Shown one piece after another: positions 8,086-17,754 of a stretch of DNA of 45,268 bases. The notes under the pieces were generated by a model. That model saw nothing but the letters and a program-made list of their open reading frames with translations, was not told the DNA's origin and did no database searches. The DNA is taken from NCBI RefSeq assembly GCF_001591045.1, contig NZ_BCUA01000027.1, forward strand, positions 1 to 45,268. The letters run 5' to 3'. The number at the start of each line of letters is the position of its first letter. The stretch's first letter is position 1. A program made the position numbers and the translations under genes. Origin of the DNA: Sphingopyxis granuli NBRC 100800. Its GTDB lineage: Bacteria; Pseudomonadota; Alphaproteobacteria; Sphingomonadales; Sphingomonadaceae.

Positions 8086-8880
8086 TTACGCCTCGATGGC
8101 GGCGTCGAACCATTCGCCGCGCGCCCGCACGGTCATGGGCAGCCCGAACAGGCCGGTCAGCGCCTCGCCGGTCAGCAACTCGGCCTTGGCGCCGTCGCGG
8201 TGGAGCCGGCCGCCGCGCAGCATCACGATGCGGTCGATCTCGGGCAATATCTCCTCGATATGATGGGTGATCAGCAGCAGCGTGGTGCCGCCGCGCGCGA
8301 CGTCGCGCAGCATGGCGAGGAAATGGTGGCGCGATGCGGGGTCCAGCCCGGCGCAGGGCTCGTCGAGCAGCAGCGCGCGCGGCCGATGCGCGAGCGCGCG
8401 AGCGATCAGCACGCGCCGCGCCTCGCCCGTCGACAGGCTCGCCATGCTGCGCCCGATCAGATGGCTCGCCCCGACCTCTTCGAGCGCGGCGCGCGCGGCG
8501 TCGATCATCGCCTGCGTATAATGCTGGTGCGCCCACAGCCCGCGCGAGGCGAAGAAACCCGAGACGACGCAGTCGAGTGTTTCGAGCGGCGGGTCGGCGT
8601 CGAAATCGAGCTGCATCGCACCCGACACGATACCGAGCAGCTTCCGCAGGTCGAAGACGTTCCAGCTTTCCTGCCCGAAGATGCGGACCTGCGCGCCGTA
8701 ATGCGGATAGAGCTGGCGCGCGATCAGCTTGACCAGCGTCGACTTGCCCGACCCGTTGGCGCCGAGGATCGCGGCATTCTCGCCCGCGCCGATGGTCAGC
8801 GCGGGCAGGTCGAGGATGCACGTCTCGTCGGCGATGACGCGGACATCGGCAAGGTCGAGCAGGGGCGGGTCGATGGTCAT
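8086..8880 (-). CDS. Orphan ABC transporter ATP-binding protein
   Basis: 264-aa ABC ATPase with all core motifs: Walker A GANGSGKST (residues 40-48), signature LSTGEARRVLIARAL, Walker B ALLLDEPCAGLD and a switch His in LLLITHH. Between Walker A and the signature is a ModF-like segment (FGQESWNVFDLRKLLGIVS). No permease or binding-protein gene is adjacent, so the transported substrate, or whether it is a transporter at all, cannot be told. The start at 8880 (MTIDPP) begins the domain directly; the longer frame upstream overlaps the next gene and is not credible. Confidence 0.8.
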   Translation of the reverse strand: MTIDPPLLDLADVRVIADETCILDLPALTIGAGENAAILGANGSGKSTLVKLIARQLYPHYGAQVRIFGQESWNVFDLRKLLGIVSGAMQLDFDADPPLETLDCVVSGFFASRGLWAHQHYTQAMIDAARAALEEVGASHLIGRSMASLSTGEARRVLIARALAHRPRALLLDEPCAGLDPASRHHFLAMLRDVARGGTTLLLITHHIEEILPEIDRIVMLRGGRLHRDGAKAELLTGEALTGLFGLPMTVRARGEWFDAAIEA

Positions 8881-8935
8881 CGCGCGCCCCACAGCATGGC
8901 GGGGCGCATCGGGGCAAGCAAAAATGCCGCCGCCG

Positions 8936-10762
8936 TCAATAGGCCAGCGCACAGCCGTCGGCGCGCATCTCGCTCGCGGCGGCATAGACGCGCGTGTCGC
9001 CGTCCATGCGATGCTCGACGCATTGATAGCGACCGAACCCGCCGTCGGGCTCGCCGATCGTCCAGCCGATCTCCGCCAGCCGCGCGCGCGTCGCCGTGGG
9101 CACGCCACTTTCGAGGCGCAGCAGTCCGTTCGGTCCCAGCCCCTCGGCATCCTCGCCCATCGACTGCGACGATCCCTCATGGTGCCAGCGCGGCGAATCG
9201 CCCGCCGCCTGGATTTCGAGCCCATAGTCGACGCGGTTGACGACGATCTGCGTCTGCCCCTGCGGCTGCATGTCGCCGCCCATCACGCCGAAGCTCATCC
9301 ACGGCGTGTCGCCGTGCGCGGCGAAACCGGGGATGATCGTCTGGAAGGGCCGCTTGCCGGGGGCATAGATGTTGGGATGCCCGTCCTGCAGAGTGAAGAG
9401 CTGGCCACGGTCCTGGAACATGAAGCCCAGCCCGTCGGCGACCAGCCCCGACCCCATGCCGCGGAAGTTAGACTGGATCATCGACACCATCATCCCGTCC
9501 TTGTCGGCGCAACTGAAATAGGTGGTGTCGCCGTGGCTCGGCGCCTGGCCGGGGCGGACCGGCGACAGAATGCGGTCGGGGCGGATCAGCTTCGCGCGCT
9601 CGGCGGCATAATCCTTCGACACCAGCCATTCGACCGGCACCTCGGCGAAATGCGGGTCGGCATAATATCGCGCGCGATCCTCATAGGCGAGGCGCTTCGC
9701 CTGGGCCTGGAGGTGGATCGACAGCGGCGACTGGAATCCGGCGCCCTTCAGGTCGAAATGTTCGAGGATGTTGAGCATCTGCAGCGTCGCGATCCCCTGC
9801 GTGTTGGCGCCGAGCGCATAGACGTCGGTGCCGCGATAGCTGGTGCGGTGCGGTTCGATCCATTCGGACCGGTGCGCCGCCAGATCCTCGCGGCGCAGCC
9901 AGCCGCCGATGCGCCGGAAATAGGCATCGATCGTGCGTGCGATCTTGCCCTCGTAGAAGACGTCGCGTCCGCCCTCGGCGATCAGGCGGAAGGTGCGCGC
10001 AAGGTCGGGGTTGCGGAATACCTGACCCGCCGCCGGCCCCTTGCCGTCGGCCATGCCATAGGTGCGCATCGCATTGTCGATCTCCTCGATCCCGCGTCCC
10101 GGCTGGCGGAAACCGGCCAGGCTGCGGCGGATGTACCAGGCGATCATGTCGGGCACCGGCGCCCCCGCCTCAGCGTGGGCGATCACCGGCTCGAACAGTT
10201 CCTTCCACGGCAGCTTTCCGTAGCGCTGGTGCATCGTCCACCAGGCGTCGACCGCGCCGGGCACCGAAACGCTGATCGCGCCATAGGCGGGCAGGGCGCC
10301 CTGCTTCGCCCGCGCGCGCACCGTCGCGAGGTCGAGCCCGCGCGGGCTCTTCCCCGAACCCGCGAGCCCGACGAGTTTGCGCTGCCCGGGGTCCCAGATC
10401 ATCGCATAGGCATCGCCGCCGATGCCGTTCGCGGTCGGTTCGAGCAGGCCGAGGCAGGCGTTGATCGCGATCGCGGCATCGACCGCCGACCCGCCGCGCT
10501 TCAATATGTCGATCCCCGCCTGCGTCGCCAGCGGATGCGCGGTGCCGACCGCGCCGCTGAGACCATAGGCGGCGGTGCGTGAAGCGAAGCTCGCCCCGAC
10601 CGGCCGGTCGCCGCCGCCGACATCCGGGCGCACGAAGCGGTCCGCGCCCGCGTCCCACGCGGGCGGCAGCGGCGGCGCATCCTTCTTCGCGGGCTGGGCG
10701 GTGCCTGCCGTGGGCAGGAAGGCCACCGCGGGGGCGGCGGCGAGAAGCGTGCGACGGCGCAT
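8936..10762 (-). CDS. Gamma-glutamyltransferase family protein
   Basis: 608-aa N-terminal-nucleophile hydrolase of the gamma-glutamyltransferase family, which cleaves gamma-glutamyl bonds such as those of glutathione after self-processing into two subunits. The leader MRRRTLLAAAPAVAFLPTAGTA has an RRR followed by a hydrophobic stretch, compatible with Tat or Sec export to the periplasm. The family pattern is present: GGSAVDAAIA near the N-terminus, EPTANGIGGDAY, then GDTTYFSCADKDG, where Thr413/Thr414 mark the expected cleavage and nucleophile site. The QSNFRGMGSGLV block and a GGDMQPQGQTQ loop follow. The start at 10762 gives the signal peptide; an upstream ATG at 10816 would bury it. A short AT-rich run (A8) lies just upstream of the start. 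Confidence 0.85.
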   Translation of the reverse strand: MRRRTLLAAAPAVAFLPTAGTAQPAKKDAPPLPPAWDAGADRFVRPDVGGGDRPVGASFASRTAAYGLSGAVGTAHPLATQAGIDILKRGGSAVDAAIAINACLGLLEPTANGIGGDAYAMIWDPGQRKLVGLAGSGKSPRGLDLATVRARAKQGALPAYGAISVSVPGAVDAWWTMHQRYGKLPWKELFEPVIAHAEAGAPVPDMIAWYIRRSLAGFRQPGRGIEEIDNAMRTYGMADGKGPAAGQVFRNPDLARTFRLIAEGGRDVFYEGKIARTIDAYFRRIGGWLRREDLAAHRSEWIEPHRTSYRGTDVYALGANTQGIATLQMLNILEHFDLKGAGFQSPLSIHLQAQAKRLAYEDRARYYADPHFAEVPVEWLVSKDYAAERAKLIRPDRILSPVRPGQAPSHGDTTYFSCADKDGMMVSMIQSNFRGMGSGLVADGLGFMFQDRGQLFTLQDGHPNIYAPGKRPFQTIIPGFAAHGDTPWMSFGVMGGDMQPQGQTQIVVNRVDYGLEIQAAGDSPRWHHEGSSQSMGEDAEGLGPNGLLRLESGVPTATRARLAEIGWTIGEPDGGFGRYQCVEHRMDGDTRVYAAASEMRADGCALAY

Positions 10763-10843
10763 GGACAATCCCCTCGAAAAAAAAGGCTTTGTTGCGCCGT
10801 CGGTGGGTGATGGCAAGGTGCGAATGTCCGCCCGGCGGATCGC

Positions 10844-11782
10844 TCAGCCCTGCGTTGGCCGTATCTCGATCGTCAGATGCGCGATTTCGTGCACCGGACG
10901 GACGCGCGCGTGGACGGTGTCGCGATCGATCCCTTCCGCGCTGATGATCGCGCCGTGCGCCGCGGGACCGAGCCGCCAGACGTGCAGGTCGATGATGCGC
11001 GCGTCGCCCGGACCTTCGACATGCCGGCGGATTTCCGCTTCCAGCGCCGGGTCGGTAGCGTCGAGCAGCACAGAGGCCGTGTCGCGCATCAGCGACCACG
11101 ACCAGACGGCGATGACGATCGATCCGGCGATCCCGACCGCCGGGTCGAGCCACGCCCAGCCGAGATAGCGCCCACCGAGCAGCGCCACGATCGCGAGCAC
11201 CGAGGTCAGGGCGTCGGCGAGCACGTGCAGATAGGCCGACCGCAGATTATTGTCGTGGTCGTGGGGCTCGCTTTCACCATGCGCATGCCCATCATGCGCG
11301 TGCTCGTCATGATGATGGTCATGGCCATGGCCGAGCAGCAGCGCGCTGATGATGTTCACCGCCAGGCCGATCGCGGCGACCACGGCTGCCTCGACGAAGG
11401 CCACCGGGCGCGGGTCGACCAGCCGCGTCAGCGATTCCCACGCGATGCCGATCGCGACGATCCCGAGCACGAGCGCTGAGGCGAAACCTGCGAGGTCGCC
11501 GACCTTGCCGGTGCCGAAGCTGTAGCGGCCGCTCGTCGCATGGCGCTTCGCATAGGCGTAGGCGAGCGCCGCGATGCCCAGCGCGCCGGCATGGGTCGCC
11601 ATGTGAAAGCCATCGGCGAGCAGCGCCATCGAATCGAAGGCGAGCCCCGCGGCGATCTCCGCCACCATCATCGCCGCGGTCAGCAGCACGACCCACAGGG
11701 TGCGGCGGGCATTTTCGTCGTGCCGCGCGCCCAGATAGACATGATTGTGCGTGAGCGTGTCGATTTCGCTGTCGAGCGACAT
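10844..11782 (-). CDS. dmeF: CDF family metal exporter (DmeF-like)
   Basis: 312-aa cation diffusion facilitator, a proton-driven exporter of divalent metals across the inner membrane. Six membrane segments are visible, with the metal-site motifs LADGFHM in helix 2 and HVLADALTS in helix 5. A long His/Asp-rich cytoplasmic loop at about residues 150-175 (GHGHDHHHDEHAHDGHAHG) is typical of Co/Ni/Zn-handling members such as DmeF. The gene follows an RcnR/DmeR-type repressor gene by about a dozen bases on the same strand, so the two form a metal-induced efflux operon. Metal specificity (cobalt/nickel rather than zinc) is inferred from the repressor's ligand set, not shown here. Confidence 0.85.
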   Translation of the reverse strand: MSLDSEIDTLTHNHVYLGARHDENARRTLWVVLLTAAMMVAEIAAGLAFDSMALLADGFHMATHAGALGIAALAYAYAKRHATSGRYSFGTGKVGDLAGFASALVLGIVAIGIAWESLTRLVDPRPVAFVEAAVVAAIGLAVNIISALLLGHGHDHHHDEHAHDGHAHGESEPHDHDNNLRSAYLHVLADALTSVLAIVALLGGRYLGWAWLDPAVGIAGSIVIAVWSWSLMRDTASVLLDATDPALEAEIRRHVEGPGDARIIDLHVWRLGPAAHGAIISAEGIDRDTVHARVRPVHEIAHLTIEIRPTQG

Positions 11783-11794
11783 GCGGCGCGCTCC

Positions 11795-12070
11795 CTATCG
11801 GGCGTAGCGGCGGATCGCCGCGAGCAGTTCTTCGCCGCCCTGCGCGCGCTCGGCATCGGAAAGGCCGGGCGCGACGACGTGCGATTGCAGATGGTCCGCG
11901 ATCAGTTCGTCCATCAGTCCCGCCACCGCGCCGCGCACGCCGGCAACCTGGTGCAGGATCGCTGCACAGCCCGCCTCGTTCGCTATCGCTCGCTCGATCG
12001 CGGCCACCTGTCCGGCGATGCGCCGGGTGCGCGCGAGAAGCTGATCCCTGTTTGCGGCCATATGCCCCAT
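11795..12070 (-). CDS. dmeR: RcnR/DmeR-type metal-sensing repressor (CsoR family)
   Basis: 91-aa all-helical CsoR/RcnR-family repressor (DUF156). With the start at 12070 (MGHMAAN) the residues at the known RcnR metal-ligand positions are all present with identical numbering: His3, Cys35, His60 and His64. This strongly supports this start over the ATG at 12061, which would remove His3. The ligand set is that of cobalt/nickel sensors, not of copper-sensing CsoR (Cys-His-Cys). It lies directly upstream of the CDF exporter gene, which it presumably represses. Its start codon lies within a perfect inverted repeat (12065-12094), probably its own operator. Confidence 0.88.
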   Translation of the reverse strand: MGHMAANRDQLLARTRRIAGQVAAIERAIANEAGCAAILHQVAGVRGAVAGLMDELIADHLQSHVVAPGLSDAERAQGGEELLAAIRRYAR

Positions 12071-12094
12071 AGGATAGGAGGCTATCCTATGGGG
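12065..12094. promoter_or_regulatory. Probable DmeR operator, 13-bp perfect inverted repeat
   Basis: CCCCATAGGATAG and CTATCCTATGGGG are exact reverse complements separated by GAGG. G/C tracts flanked by AT-rich inverted repeats are characteristic of CsoR/RcnR-family operators. The left arm contains the start codon of the repressor gene (CAT at 12068-12070), so a bound repressor would sit over the translation start region and probably the transcription start. It also lies about 40 bp upstream of the -35 element proposed for rimP. Confidence 0.75.
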
Positions 12095-12136
12095 GTAGAT
12101 GTGGCAAGTGGGAACGGCGTCCCTTTTCATTCCCCC

Positions 12137-12165
12137 TTGCCGACTCTTCGCAACGCGCCTATATG
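12137..12165 (+). promoter_or_regulatory. Candidate sigma-70 promoter for rimP-nusA operon
   Basis: TTGCCG (12137-12142) and TATATG (12160-12165) are separated by 17 bases, the ideal sigma-70 spacing. They lie about 100 bp upstream of the preferred rimP start, in the only gap before the operon. The transcript would start near 12172. Confidence 0.5.
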
Positions 12166-12268
12166 CAGCGCACTTCTTGACATGGTTAGCCAGTTGGGAC
12201 GTCGGGGCCGCGGGCCGCGGCGGCTTTTCCCGCATGGGTTTTCCGGTCGTCCGGTTTGGGATCATCAG

Positions 12269-12814
12269 TTGGTCGATTTCGACGCCCTCAACGCGATCAT
12301 CGCGCCCGAAGCCGAGGCGATGGGCCTCGCGCTGGTGCGCGTCGCCTTCTTCGGGGGCGATAGCGACCCGACGCTGCAGGTGATGGCCGAGCGGCCCGAC
12401 ACGCGCCAGCTCACCATTGATGACTGCGCTGACCTGTCGCGCCGCATTTCCGACCGGCTCGACGCGCTGGAAGAAGCGGGGAAGGACCCGATCGACGGCG
12501 CCTATCGGCTCGAGGTCTCGTCGCCCGGCATCGACCGGCCGCTGACGCGACCCGCCGACTTCGCCGACTGGGCGGGGCACGAAGCGAAGATCGCGCTCAA
12601 GGAAAAGCGCGACGGGCGCCAGCGCTTCAACGGTACGCTGATCGGCATCGACGGCGATGTCGTGACGATAGTGGACAAGGAAGAGATCGAGCATCGCCTG
12701 CCGTTCGACGCGATCGACACGGCGAAGCTGGTACTCACCGACAGATTGATTGCCGCAACCGTTCCGCTCTCGACCGAGGGCGCCGACGAAATGGAAGAAG
12801 AAGGACAGGACTGA
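12269..12814 (+). CDS. rimP: Ribosome maturation factor RimP
   Basis: RimP assists maturation of the 30S subunit. From a TTG at 12269 the protein is 181 aa. It reads LVRVAFFGGDSDPTLQVM, then LTIDDCADLSRRISDRLDAL and the family hallmark YRLEVSSPGIDRPLTRPAD, followed by an Sm-like C-terminal domain and an acidic tail. It is first in the conserved rimP-nusA-ylxR-infB order, and its stop shares one base with the nusA start. The ATG at 12182 in the same frame would add 29 mostly Arg/Gly residues that do not look like the family's usual N-terminus, so the later start is preferred although it is a TTG. Identity is firm; the exact start is uncertain. Confidence 0.85.
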   Translation: MVDFDALNAIIAPEAEAMGLALVRVAFFGGDSDPTLQVMAERPDTRQLTIDDCADLSRRISDRLDALEEAGKDPIDGAYRLEVSSPGIDRPLTRPADFADWAGHEAKIALKEKRDGRQRFNGTLIGIDGDVVTIVDKEEIEHRLPFDAIDTAKLVLTDRLIAATVPLSTEGADEMEEEGQD

Positions 12815-14454
12815 TGGCCACTGCCATTTCCGCCAATAAGGCCGAACTGCTTGCGATCGCCAACAGCGTCGCCAGCGAGAAGATGATTGACAAGGGGATC
12901 GTCATCGAGGCGATCGAGGAAGCGATCCAGCGTGCTGCGCGCGCCCGCTACGGCGCCGAGAACGACATTCGTGCCAAGCTCGACCCGCAGACCGGCGATC
13001 TTCGTCTGTGGCGCGTCGTCGAGGTGGTCGAGACGGTCGACGACTATTTCAAGCAGGTCGACCTTGCCGCCGCGCAGAAGCTTCAGAAGGATGCGAAGAT
13101 CGGCGACTTCATCGTCGATCCGCTGCCCGCGGTCGACCTTGGCCGCATCGACGCGCAGTCGGCGAAGCAGGTCATCTTCCAGAAGGTGCGCGAAGCCGAC
13201 CGCGAGCGCCAGTATGAAGAGTTCAAGGACCGCGCGGGCGAGATCATCACCGGCGTCGTCAAGTCGGTCGAGTTCGGCCACATCGTCGTCAACCTCGGTC
13301 GCGCCGAGGGCGTGATCCGCCGCGACCAGCAGATCCCGCGCGAACTGATGCGCGTCGGCGACCGCGTCCGCGCGCTGATCCTGTCGGTGCGCCGCGAGAA
13401 CCGCGGGCCGCAGATTTTCCTGTCCCGCGCGCACCCCGACTTCATGAAGAAGCTGTTCGCGCAGGAAGTCCCCGAAATCTACGACGGCATCATCGAGATC
13501 AAGGCAGCGGCGCGCGATCCGGGCAGCCGCGCCAAGATCGGCGTCATCAGCTACGACGGCAGCATCGACCCTGTCGGCGCCTGTGTCGGCATGAAGGGCA
13601 GCCGCGTCCAGGCGGTGGTGCAGGAGATGCAGGGCGAGAAGATCGACATCATTCCCTGGTCGGAGGACACCGCGACCTTCGTCGTCAATGCGCTCCAGCC
13701 CGCGACGGTGCAGCGCGTCGTGATCGACGAGGACGACGGCCGTATCGAGGTCGTCGTTCCCGACGACCAGCTTTCGCTCGCCATCGGGCGGCGCGGCCAG
13801 AACGTCCGTCTCGCGAGCCAGCTCACCGCCAAGCAGATCGACATCATGACCGAGGCCGACGCGAGCGAGAAGCGCCAGCGCGAGTTCATCGAGCGCTCGA
13901 CGATGTTCCAGGAAGAACTCGACGTCGACGAGACGCTCGCGCAGCTCCTCGTTGCCGAGGGCTTCGGAGAACTCGAAGAGGTCGCCTATGTTCCGCTCGA
14001 GGAACTGGCGGGCATCGAGGGTTTCGACGAGGAACTGGCCGAGGAATTGCAGAGCCGCGCGACCGAGGCGCTCGAACGCCGCGAGGAGGCCGCGCGCGCC
14101 GAACGCCGCGAACTCGGCGTCGAGGATGCGCTGGCCGAGATTCCGCACCTGACCGAGGCGATGCTCGTCACGCTCGGCAAGGCGGGGATCAAGACGCTCG
14201 ACGACCTCGCCGACCTCGCGACCGACGAACTGATCGCGAAGAAGCGCAGCGACAACCGGCGCGGCCCGTCGCGCGAGCGCGCCGAGCGCGCAGAGGATCG
14301 CGGCGGCGTTCTCGGCGAATACGGCCTGTCGGAAGAGCAGGGCAACGAGATCATCATGGCGGCGCGCGCGCACTGGTTCGACGACGAGCCGGCGCCTGAG
14401 GCGGAAGTCGCGTCGCAAGCCGGGGAGGCCGCCGATGCGGACCCCGCGCAATGA
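12814..14454 (+). CDS. nusA: Transcription termination/antitermination protein NusA
   Basis: 546-aa NusA, which binds RNA polymerase and nascent RNA and tunes pausing, termination and antitermination. Domains in order are the RNA-polymerase-binding N-terminal domain (about residues 1-130), S1 (about 137-200, beginning ITGVVKSVEFGHIVV), KH1 (GACVGMKGSRVQAVV), KH2 (LAIGRRGQNVRLASQLT), and C-terminal helix-hairpin-helix repeats of the type found in proteobacterial NusA (two copies around ELAGIEGFDEELAEEL and LGKAGIKTLDDLADL). The start shares a base with the rimP stop, and the ylxR-like gene begins 20 bp before its end. Confidence 0.95.
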   Translation: MATAISANKAELLAIANSVASEKMIDKGIVIEAIEEAIQRAARARYGAENDIRAKLDPQTGDLRLWRVVEVVETVDDYFKQVDLAAAQKLQKDAKIGDFIVDPLPAVDLGRIDAQSAKQVIFQKVREADRERQYEEFKDRAGEIITGVVKSVEFGHIVVNLGRAEGVIRRDQQIPRELMRVGDRVRALILSVRRENRGPQIFLSRAHPDFMKKLFAQEVPEIYDGIIEIKAAARDPGSRAKIGVISYDGSIDPVGACVGMKGSRVQAVVQEMQGEKIDIIPWSEDTATFVVNALQPATVQRVVIDEDDGRIEVVVPDDQLSLAIGRRGQNVRLASQLTAKQIDIMTEADASEKRQREFIERSTMFQEELDVDETLAQLLVAEGFGELEEVAYVPLEELAGIEGFDEELAEELQSRATEALERREEAARAERRELGVEDALAEIPHLTEAMLVTLGKAGIKTLDDLADLATDELIAKKRSDNRRGPSRERAERAEDRGGVLGEYGLSEEQGNEIIMAARAHWFDDEPAPEAEVASQAGEAADADPAQ

Positions 14455-15193
14455 TCAGCTAGGCCGAACCGACCGCGCGGGCAGGCGCGGCGACCATGCG
14501 CCCGAGCGGCGCTGTGTGGTGACCGGCGCGGTGGCGCCGGCTGAAGGGCTCGTGCGCCTTGCGCTCGGGCCCGACGGCGTCATCGCGCCCGACGTGCTGG
14601 GCAAGGCACCGGGACGCGGCGCGTGGATCGGCGTGCCACGCGCCGAGCTCGAAACCGCGCAGGCGAAGGGCAAGCTCCGGGGCGGGCTCGCGCGGGCGCT
14701 GCATGCGAAGGATTTCACGATCCCCGACGATCTCGGTGCGCGGATCGAGGCGCAGCTTCGCCGCGCGGCGCTCGACCGGTTGGGGCTCGAAGCGCGCGCG
14801 GGCACGCTGATCCTCGGCAGCGAGCGTATCGAGGAAGCGGCGCGGCGCGGGCAGGTGCGCCTGCTGCTCCACGCCCGCGATGCCGGCGAGGACGGGCGCC
14901 GCAAACTGGCGCAGGCATGGCGCGTCGGCACCGACGACGAAGGCTCGGGCCGGCAGGGTATGGTCTTGCCGGTGGACCGGGACGCCCTATCTATGGCATT
15001 GGGGCGCGACAATGCGGTGCATCTGGCGTTGACCGACGCCCGCGCCGCGGACCGGGTGCTGGCGCATTTGAGCCGCTGGCAGTTTTTCACCGGATGGTTT
15101 AGGGACGCGGCGAACCGCGGCCCGGATGCGGATTCCCGCGATGCGGGGGCTGGGGCGGCGTCGACGGATTCTGCCGTTTCGGACGCCTTTTGA
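14435..15193 (+). CDS. YlxR/DUF448 RNA-binding protein with L7Ae-like C-terminal part
   Basis: 252-aa protein whose N-terminal third is a YlxR (DUF448) domain with the signature ERRCVVTG and GRGAWIGV. The middle and C-terminal parts (about residues 110-225) have a pattern compatible with an L7Ae/L30e-like RNA-binding fold (LRRAALDRLGLEARAGTLIL followed by RRGQVRLLLHARDA). YlxR proteins are nucleoid- or RNA-associated and always lie between nusA and infB. The ORF overlaps nusA by 20 bp and its stop lies just before infB, so it is part of the operon. The fused two-domain form is usual in alphaproteobacteria; the L7Ae part is inferred from context rather than a firm motif. The last 30 residues are low-complexity. 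Confidence 0.8.
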   Translation: MRTPRNDQLGRTDRAGRRGDHAPERRCVVTGAVAPAEGLVRLALGPDGVIAPDVLGKAPGRGAWIGVPRAELETAQAKGKLRGGLARALHAKDFTIPDDLGARIEAQLRRAALDRLGLEARAGTLILGSERIEEAARRGQVRLLLHARDAGEDGRRKLAQAWRVGTDDEGSGRQGMVLPVDRDALSMALGRDNAVHLALTDARAADRVLAHLSRWQFFTGWFRDAANRGPDADSRDAGAGAASTDSAVSDAF

Positions 15194-15210
15194 AGGAATA
15201 TGACGTTTCG

Positions 15211-17742
15211 ATGAGTGACGAACAGGACAAGCCGACTCTGACCCGCAAGCCGCTTGGGCTCAAGCGGACGGTCGAGGCCGGACAGGTGCAGCAGCAGTTC
15301 AGCCACGGCCGCCGCAACACGGTGGTGGTCGAGGTGAAGCGCCGCCGCGTGATCGGTCGTCCGGGCGAAGCCGCTCCGGCGCCCGAGGTCGAAGAGGCGA
15401 AGGCCGCTCCGGCTCCCGCGCCCAAGCCCGCCGCGCCCGCCCCGGCGCCCAAGCCCGCCGCGTCGAAGGTCGACAGCCTGATGACGCGCCAGGAGCGCCA
15501 GGCGCAGCTGCTGCGCGAGGCCGAAGAGGCGCGCCTCGCGGCGCTCGAGGACGCGCGTCACCGCGAAGAAGCTGCGCGCGCCCGCGCGATCGAGGAGGAA
15601 AAGGCCCGCGTCGAGGCGCGCGAGGAAAAGGCGAAGGCCGCCGAAGCCGTGGAGACCGCCGAACCGGCGCCGGCGCCGGCCGAGGAGGCGCCAGCGGCGC
15701 CCGCGCCCGCTGCGAAGGCGGAGGAAGCCCCCCGCGCCGCGCCCGCGAGCGCTCCAGCGCCGCGCCGCTTCACGCCGGTCGAGACCAAGCGTCCGGAGCC
15801 GAAGCGCCCCGAGCCTAAGACCGAGCGTCGCGGCGACCACCGCCGCCAGTCGGGCAAGCTGACCGTCACCCGCGCGCTCAACGACGACGAGGGCGCGCGC
15901 GCGCGCAGCCTCGCGGCGCTCAAGCGCGCCCGCGAGAAGGAAAAGCGCGCGCACATGAGGCCGTCCTCCGGGCCGCGCGAGAAGCAGGTCCGCGAAGTCG
16001 TCGTGCCCGATACGATCACGGTGCAGGAACTTGCCAACCGCATGGCCGAAAAGGGTGCCGACCTCGTCAAGGCGCTGTTCAAGATGGGCATGATGGTCAC
16101 GGTCAACCAGACGATCGACCAGGACACCGCCGAACTGCTCGTCACCGAGTTCGGGCACGAGATCAAGCGCGTCAGCGAGGCCGATGTCGACATCCGCACC
16201 GAAGAGGATGTCGATTCGCCCGAGCAGATGAAGGCGCGCGCACCGGTGGTGACGATCATGGGCCACGTCGATCACGGCAAGACGAGCCTGCTCGACGCGC
16301 TGCGCGGCGCGAACGTGCAGGCGGGCGAGGCCGGCGGCATCACCCAGCATATCGGCGCCTATCAGGTGAAGACCCCCGACGGGTCGATGGTCACCTTCCT
16401 CGACACGCCGGGCCACGAGGCCTTTACCGAGATGCGCGCGCGCGGAGCGAACATCACCGACATCGTCATCCTGGTGGTTGCCGCCGACGACGGGCTCAAG
16501 CCGCAGTCGATCGAGGCGATCAACCATGCGAAGGCGGCCGGAGTGCCGATCATCGTCGCGATCAACAAGATCGACAAGGACGGCGCCAATCCCCAGCGCG
16601 TGCGCGAGCGCCTGCTCGAGCATGAGCTGGTGGTCGAGGAAATGGGCGGCGACGTCCAGAACGTCGAGGTGTCGGCCCTCAAGAAGATCAATCTCGACAA
16701 GCTGCTCGACGCGATCGCGCTGCAGGCCGAGATCATGGAGCTGAAGGCGAACCCCGACCGCGCTGCAGAGGGCACGGTGGTTGAGGCGAAGCTCGACAAG
16801 GGGCGCGGCCCGGTCGCGACGGTGCTCGTTCGCCGCGGCACGCTCAAGGTCGGCGACGTGTTCGTCTGCGGCGCCGAAAGCGGCCGCGTCCGCGCGCTGG
16901 TCGACGATCATGGCAAGCAGATCAAGCAGGCCGGCCCGTCGATGCCGGTCGAGGTCCTCGGCCTCGGCGGCGTCCCGATGGCGGGCGACACGCTGACCGT
17001 GGTCGAGAATGAGGCACGCGCTCGCGAGGTCGCCGCCTATCGCCAGGAACAGGCGCTCCGCAAGCGGACCGCGCAGGCGCCGGTCAGCCTTGAAGGCATG
17101 TTCTCGGCGCTCGCCGACAAGGCCAAGGTCATCGAATATCCGGTGGTCATCAAGGCCGACGTGCAGGGCAGCGTCGAGGCGATCGTCAACGCGCTCAACA
17201 AGCTGTCGACCGACGAGATTCGCGTCCGGGTGCTCCATTCGGGTGCCGGCGCGATCACCGAAAGCGACGTGACGCTCGCCGCCTCGACCGGCGCGCCGAT
17301 CATCGGCTTCAACGTCCGTCCGAACGCCAAGGCGCGCGAGATCGCGAACCGCGAGAAGGTGCGCTTCCTCTACTATGACGTCATCTATCACCTGACCGAG
17401 GAAGTCGCGAAGGAGATGGCGGGCGAGCTGGGTCCCGAACGCGTCGAGACCGTCGTCGGCCGCGCCGAGGTCAAGGAAGTCTTCCCGGCCGGCAAGCGCG
17501 ACAAGGCGGCGGGCCTGCTGGTGCTCGAAGGCAGCATCCGCAAGGGGCTCCACGCGCGTCTCACCCGCGAAGACGTCATCGTCTCGGCGACGACGATCGC
17601 CTCGCTGCGCCGGTTCAAGGACGACGTCGCCGAAGTGCGCGCCGGCCTGGAGTGCGGCGTGGTGCTGGCCGACACTAACGACATCAAGCCGGGCGATCAC
17701 CTCGAAGTCTTCGAGGTCGAGGAACGCGAACGGACGCTGTAA
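15211..17742 (+). CDS. infB: Translation initiation factor IF-2
   Basis: 843-aa GTPase that brings initiator tRNA to the ribosome. Sequence order: a short N-terminal IF2 motif ([13 protein letters not shown]), a long Ala/Pro/Glu/Lys-rich linker with coiled-coil character (about residues 60-270), a second IF2_N domain ([16 protein letters not shown]), then the G domain with G1 GHVDHGKTS (about 351), G3 DTPGH (about 398) and G4 NKID (about 452), and domains II-IV ending EVEERERTL. The ATG at 15211 (MSDEQDK) is chosen because it matches the usual family N-terminus; an in-frame TTG at 15190 is possible. GAAGGA at 15192-15197 is a candidate ribosome-binding site. It is the core gene of the operon. 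Confidence 0.95.
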   Translation: MSDEQDKPTLTRKPLGLKRTVEAGQVQQQFSHGRRNTVVVEVKRRRVIGRPGEAAPAPEVEEAKAAPAPAPKPAAPAPAPKPAASKVDSLMTRQERQAQLLREAEEARLAALEDARHREEAARARAIEEEKARVEAREEKAKAAEAVETAEPAPAPAEEAPAAPAPAAKAEEAPRAAPASAPAPRRFTPVETKRPEPKRPEPKTERRGDHRRQSGKLTVTRALNDDEGARARSLAALKRAREKEKRAHMRPSSGPREKQVREVVVPDTITVQELANRMAEKGADLVKALFKMGMMVTVNQTIDQDTAELLVTEFGHEIKRVSEADVDIRTEEDVDSPEQMKARAPVVTIMGHVDHGKTSLLDALRGANVQAGEAGGITQHIGAYQVKTPDGSMVTFLDTPGHEAFTEMRARGANITDIVILVVAADDGLKPQSIEAINHAKAAGVPIIVAINKIDKDGANPQRVRERLLEHELVVEEMGGDVQNVEVSALKKINLDKLLDAIALQAEIMELKANPDRAAEGTVVEAKLDKGRGPVATVLVRRGTLKVGDVFVCGAESGRVRALVDDHGKQIKQAGPSMPVEVLGLGGVPMAGDTLTVVENEARAREVAAYRQEQALRKRTAQAPVSLEGMFSALADKAKVIEYPVVIKADVQGSVEAIVNALNKLSTDEIRVRVLHSGAGAITESDVTLAASTGAPIIGFNVRPNAKAREIANREKVRFLYYDVIYHLTEEVAKEMAGELGPERVETVVGRAEVKEVFPAGKRDKAAGLLVLEGSIRKGLHARLTREDVIVSATTIASLRRFKDDVAEVRAGLECGVVLADTNDIKPGDHLEVFEVEERERTL

Positions 17743-17754
17743 GGGGACCGACCC

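Noticed and set aside
10763..10843. A8 run upstream of the gamma-glutamyltransferase as a phase-variation tract
   Set aside because: A single A8 tract in a non-coding leader is weak evidence, and no promoter spacing could be assigned to it.
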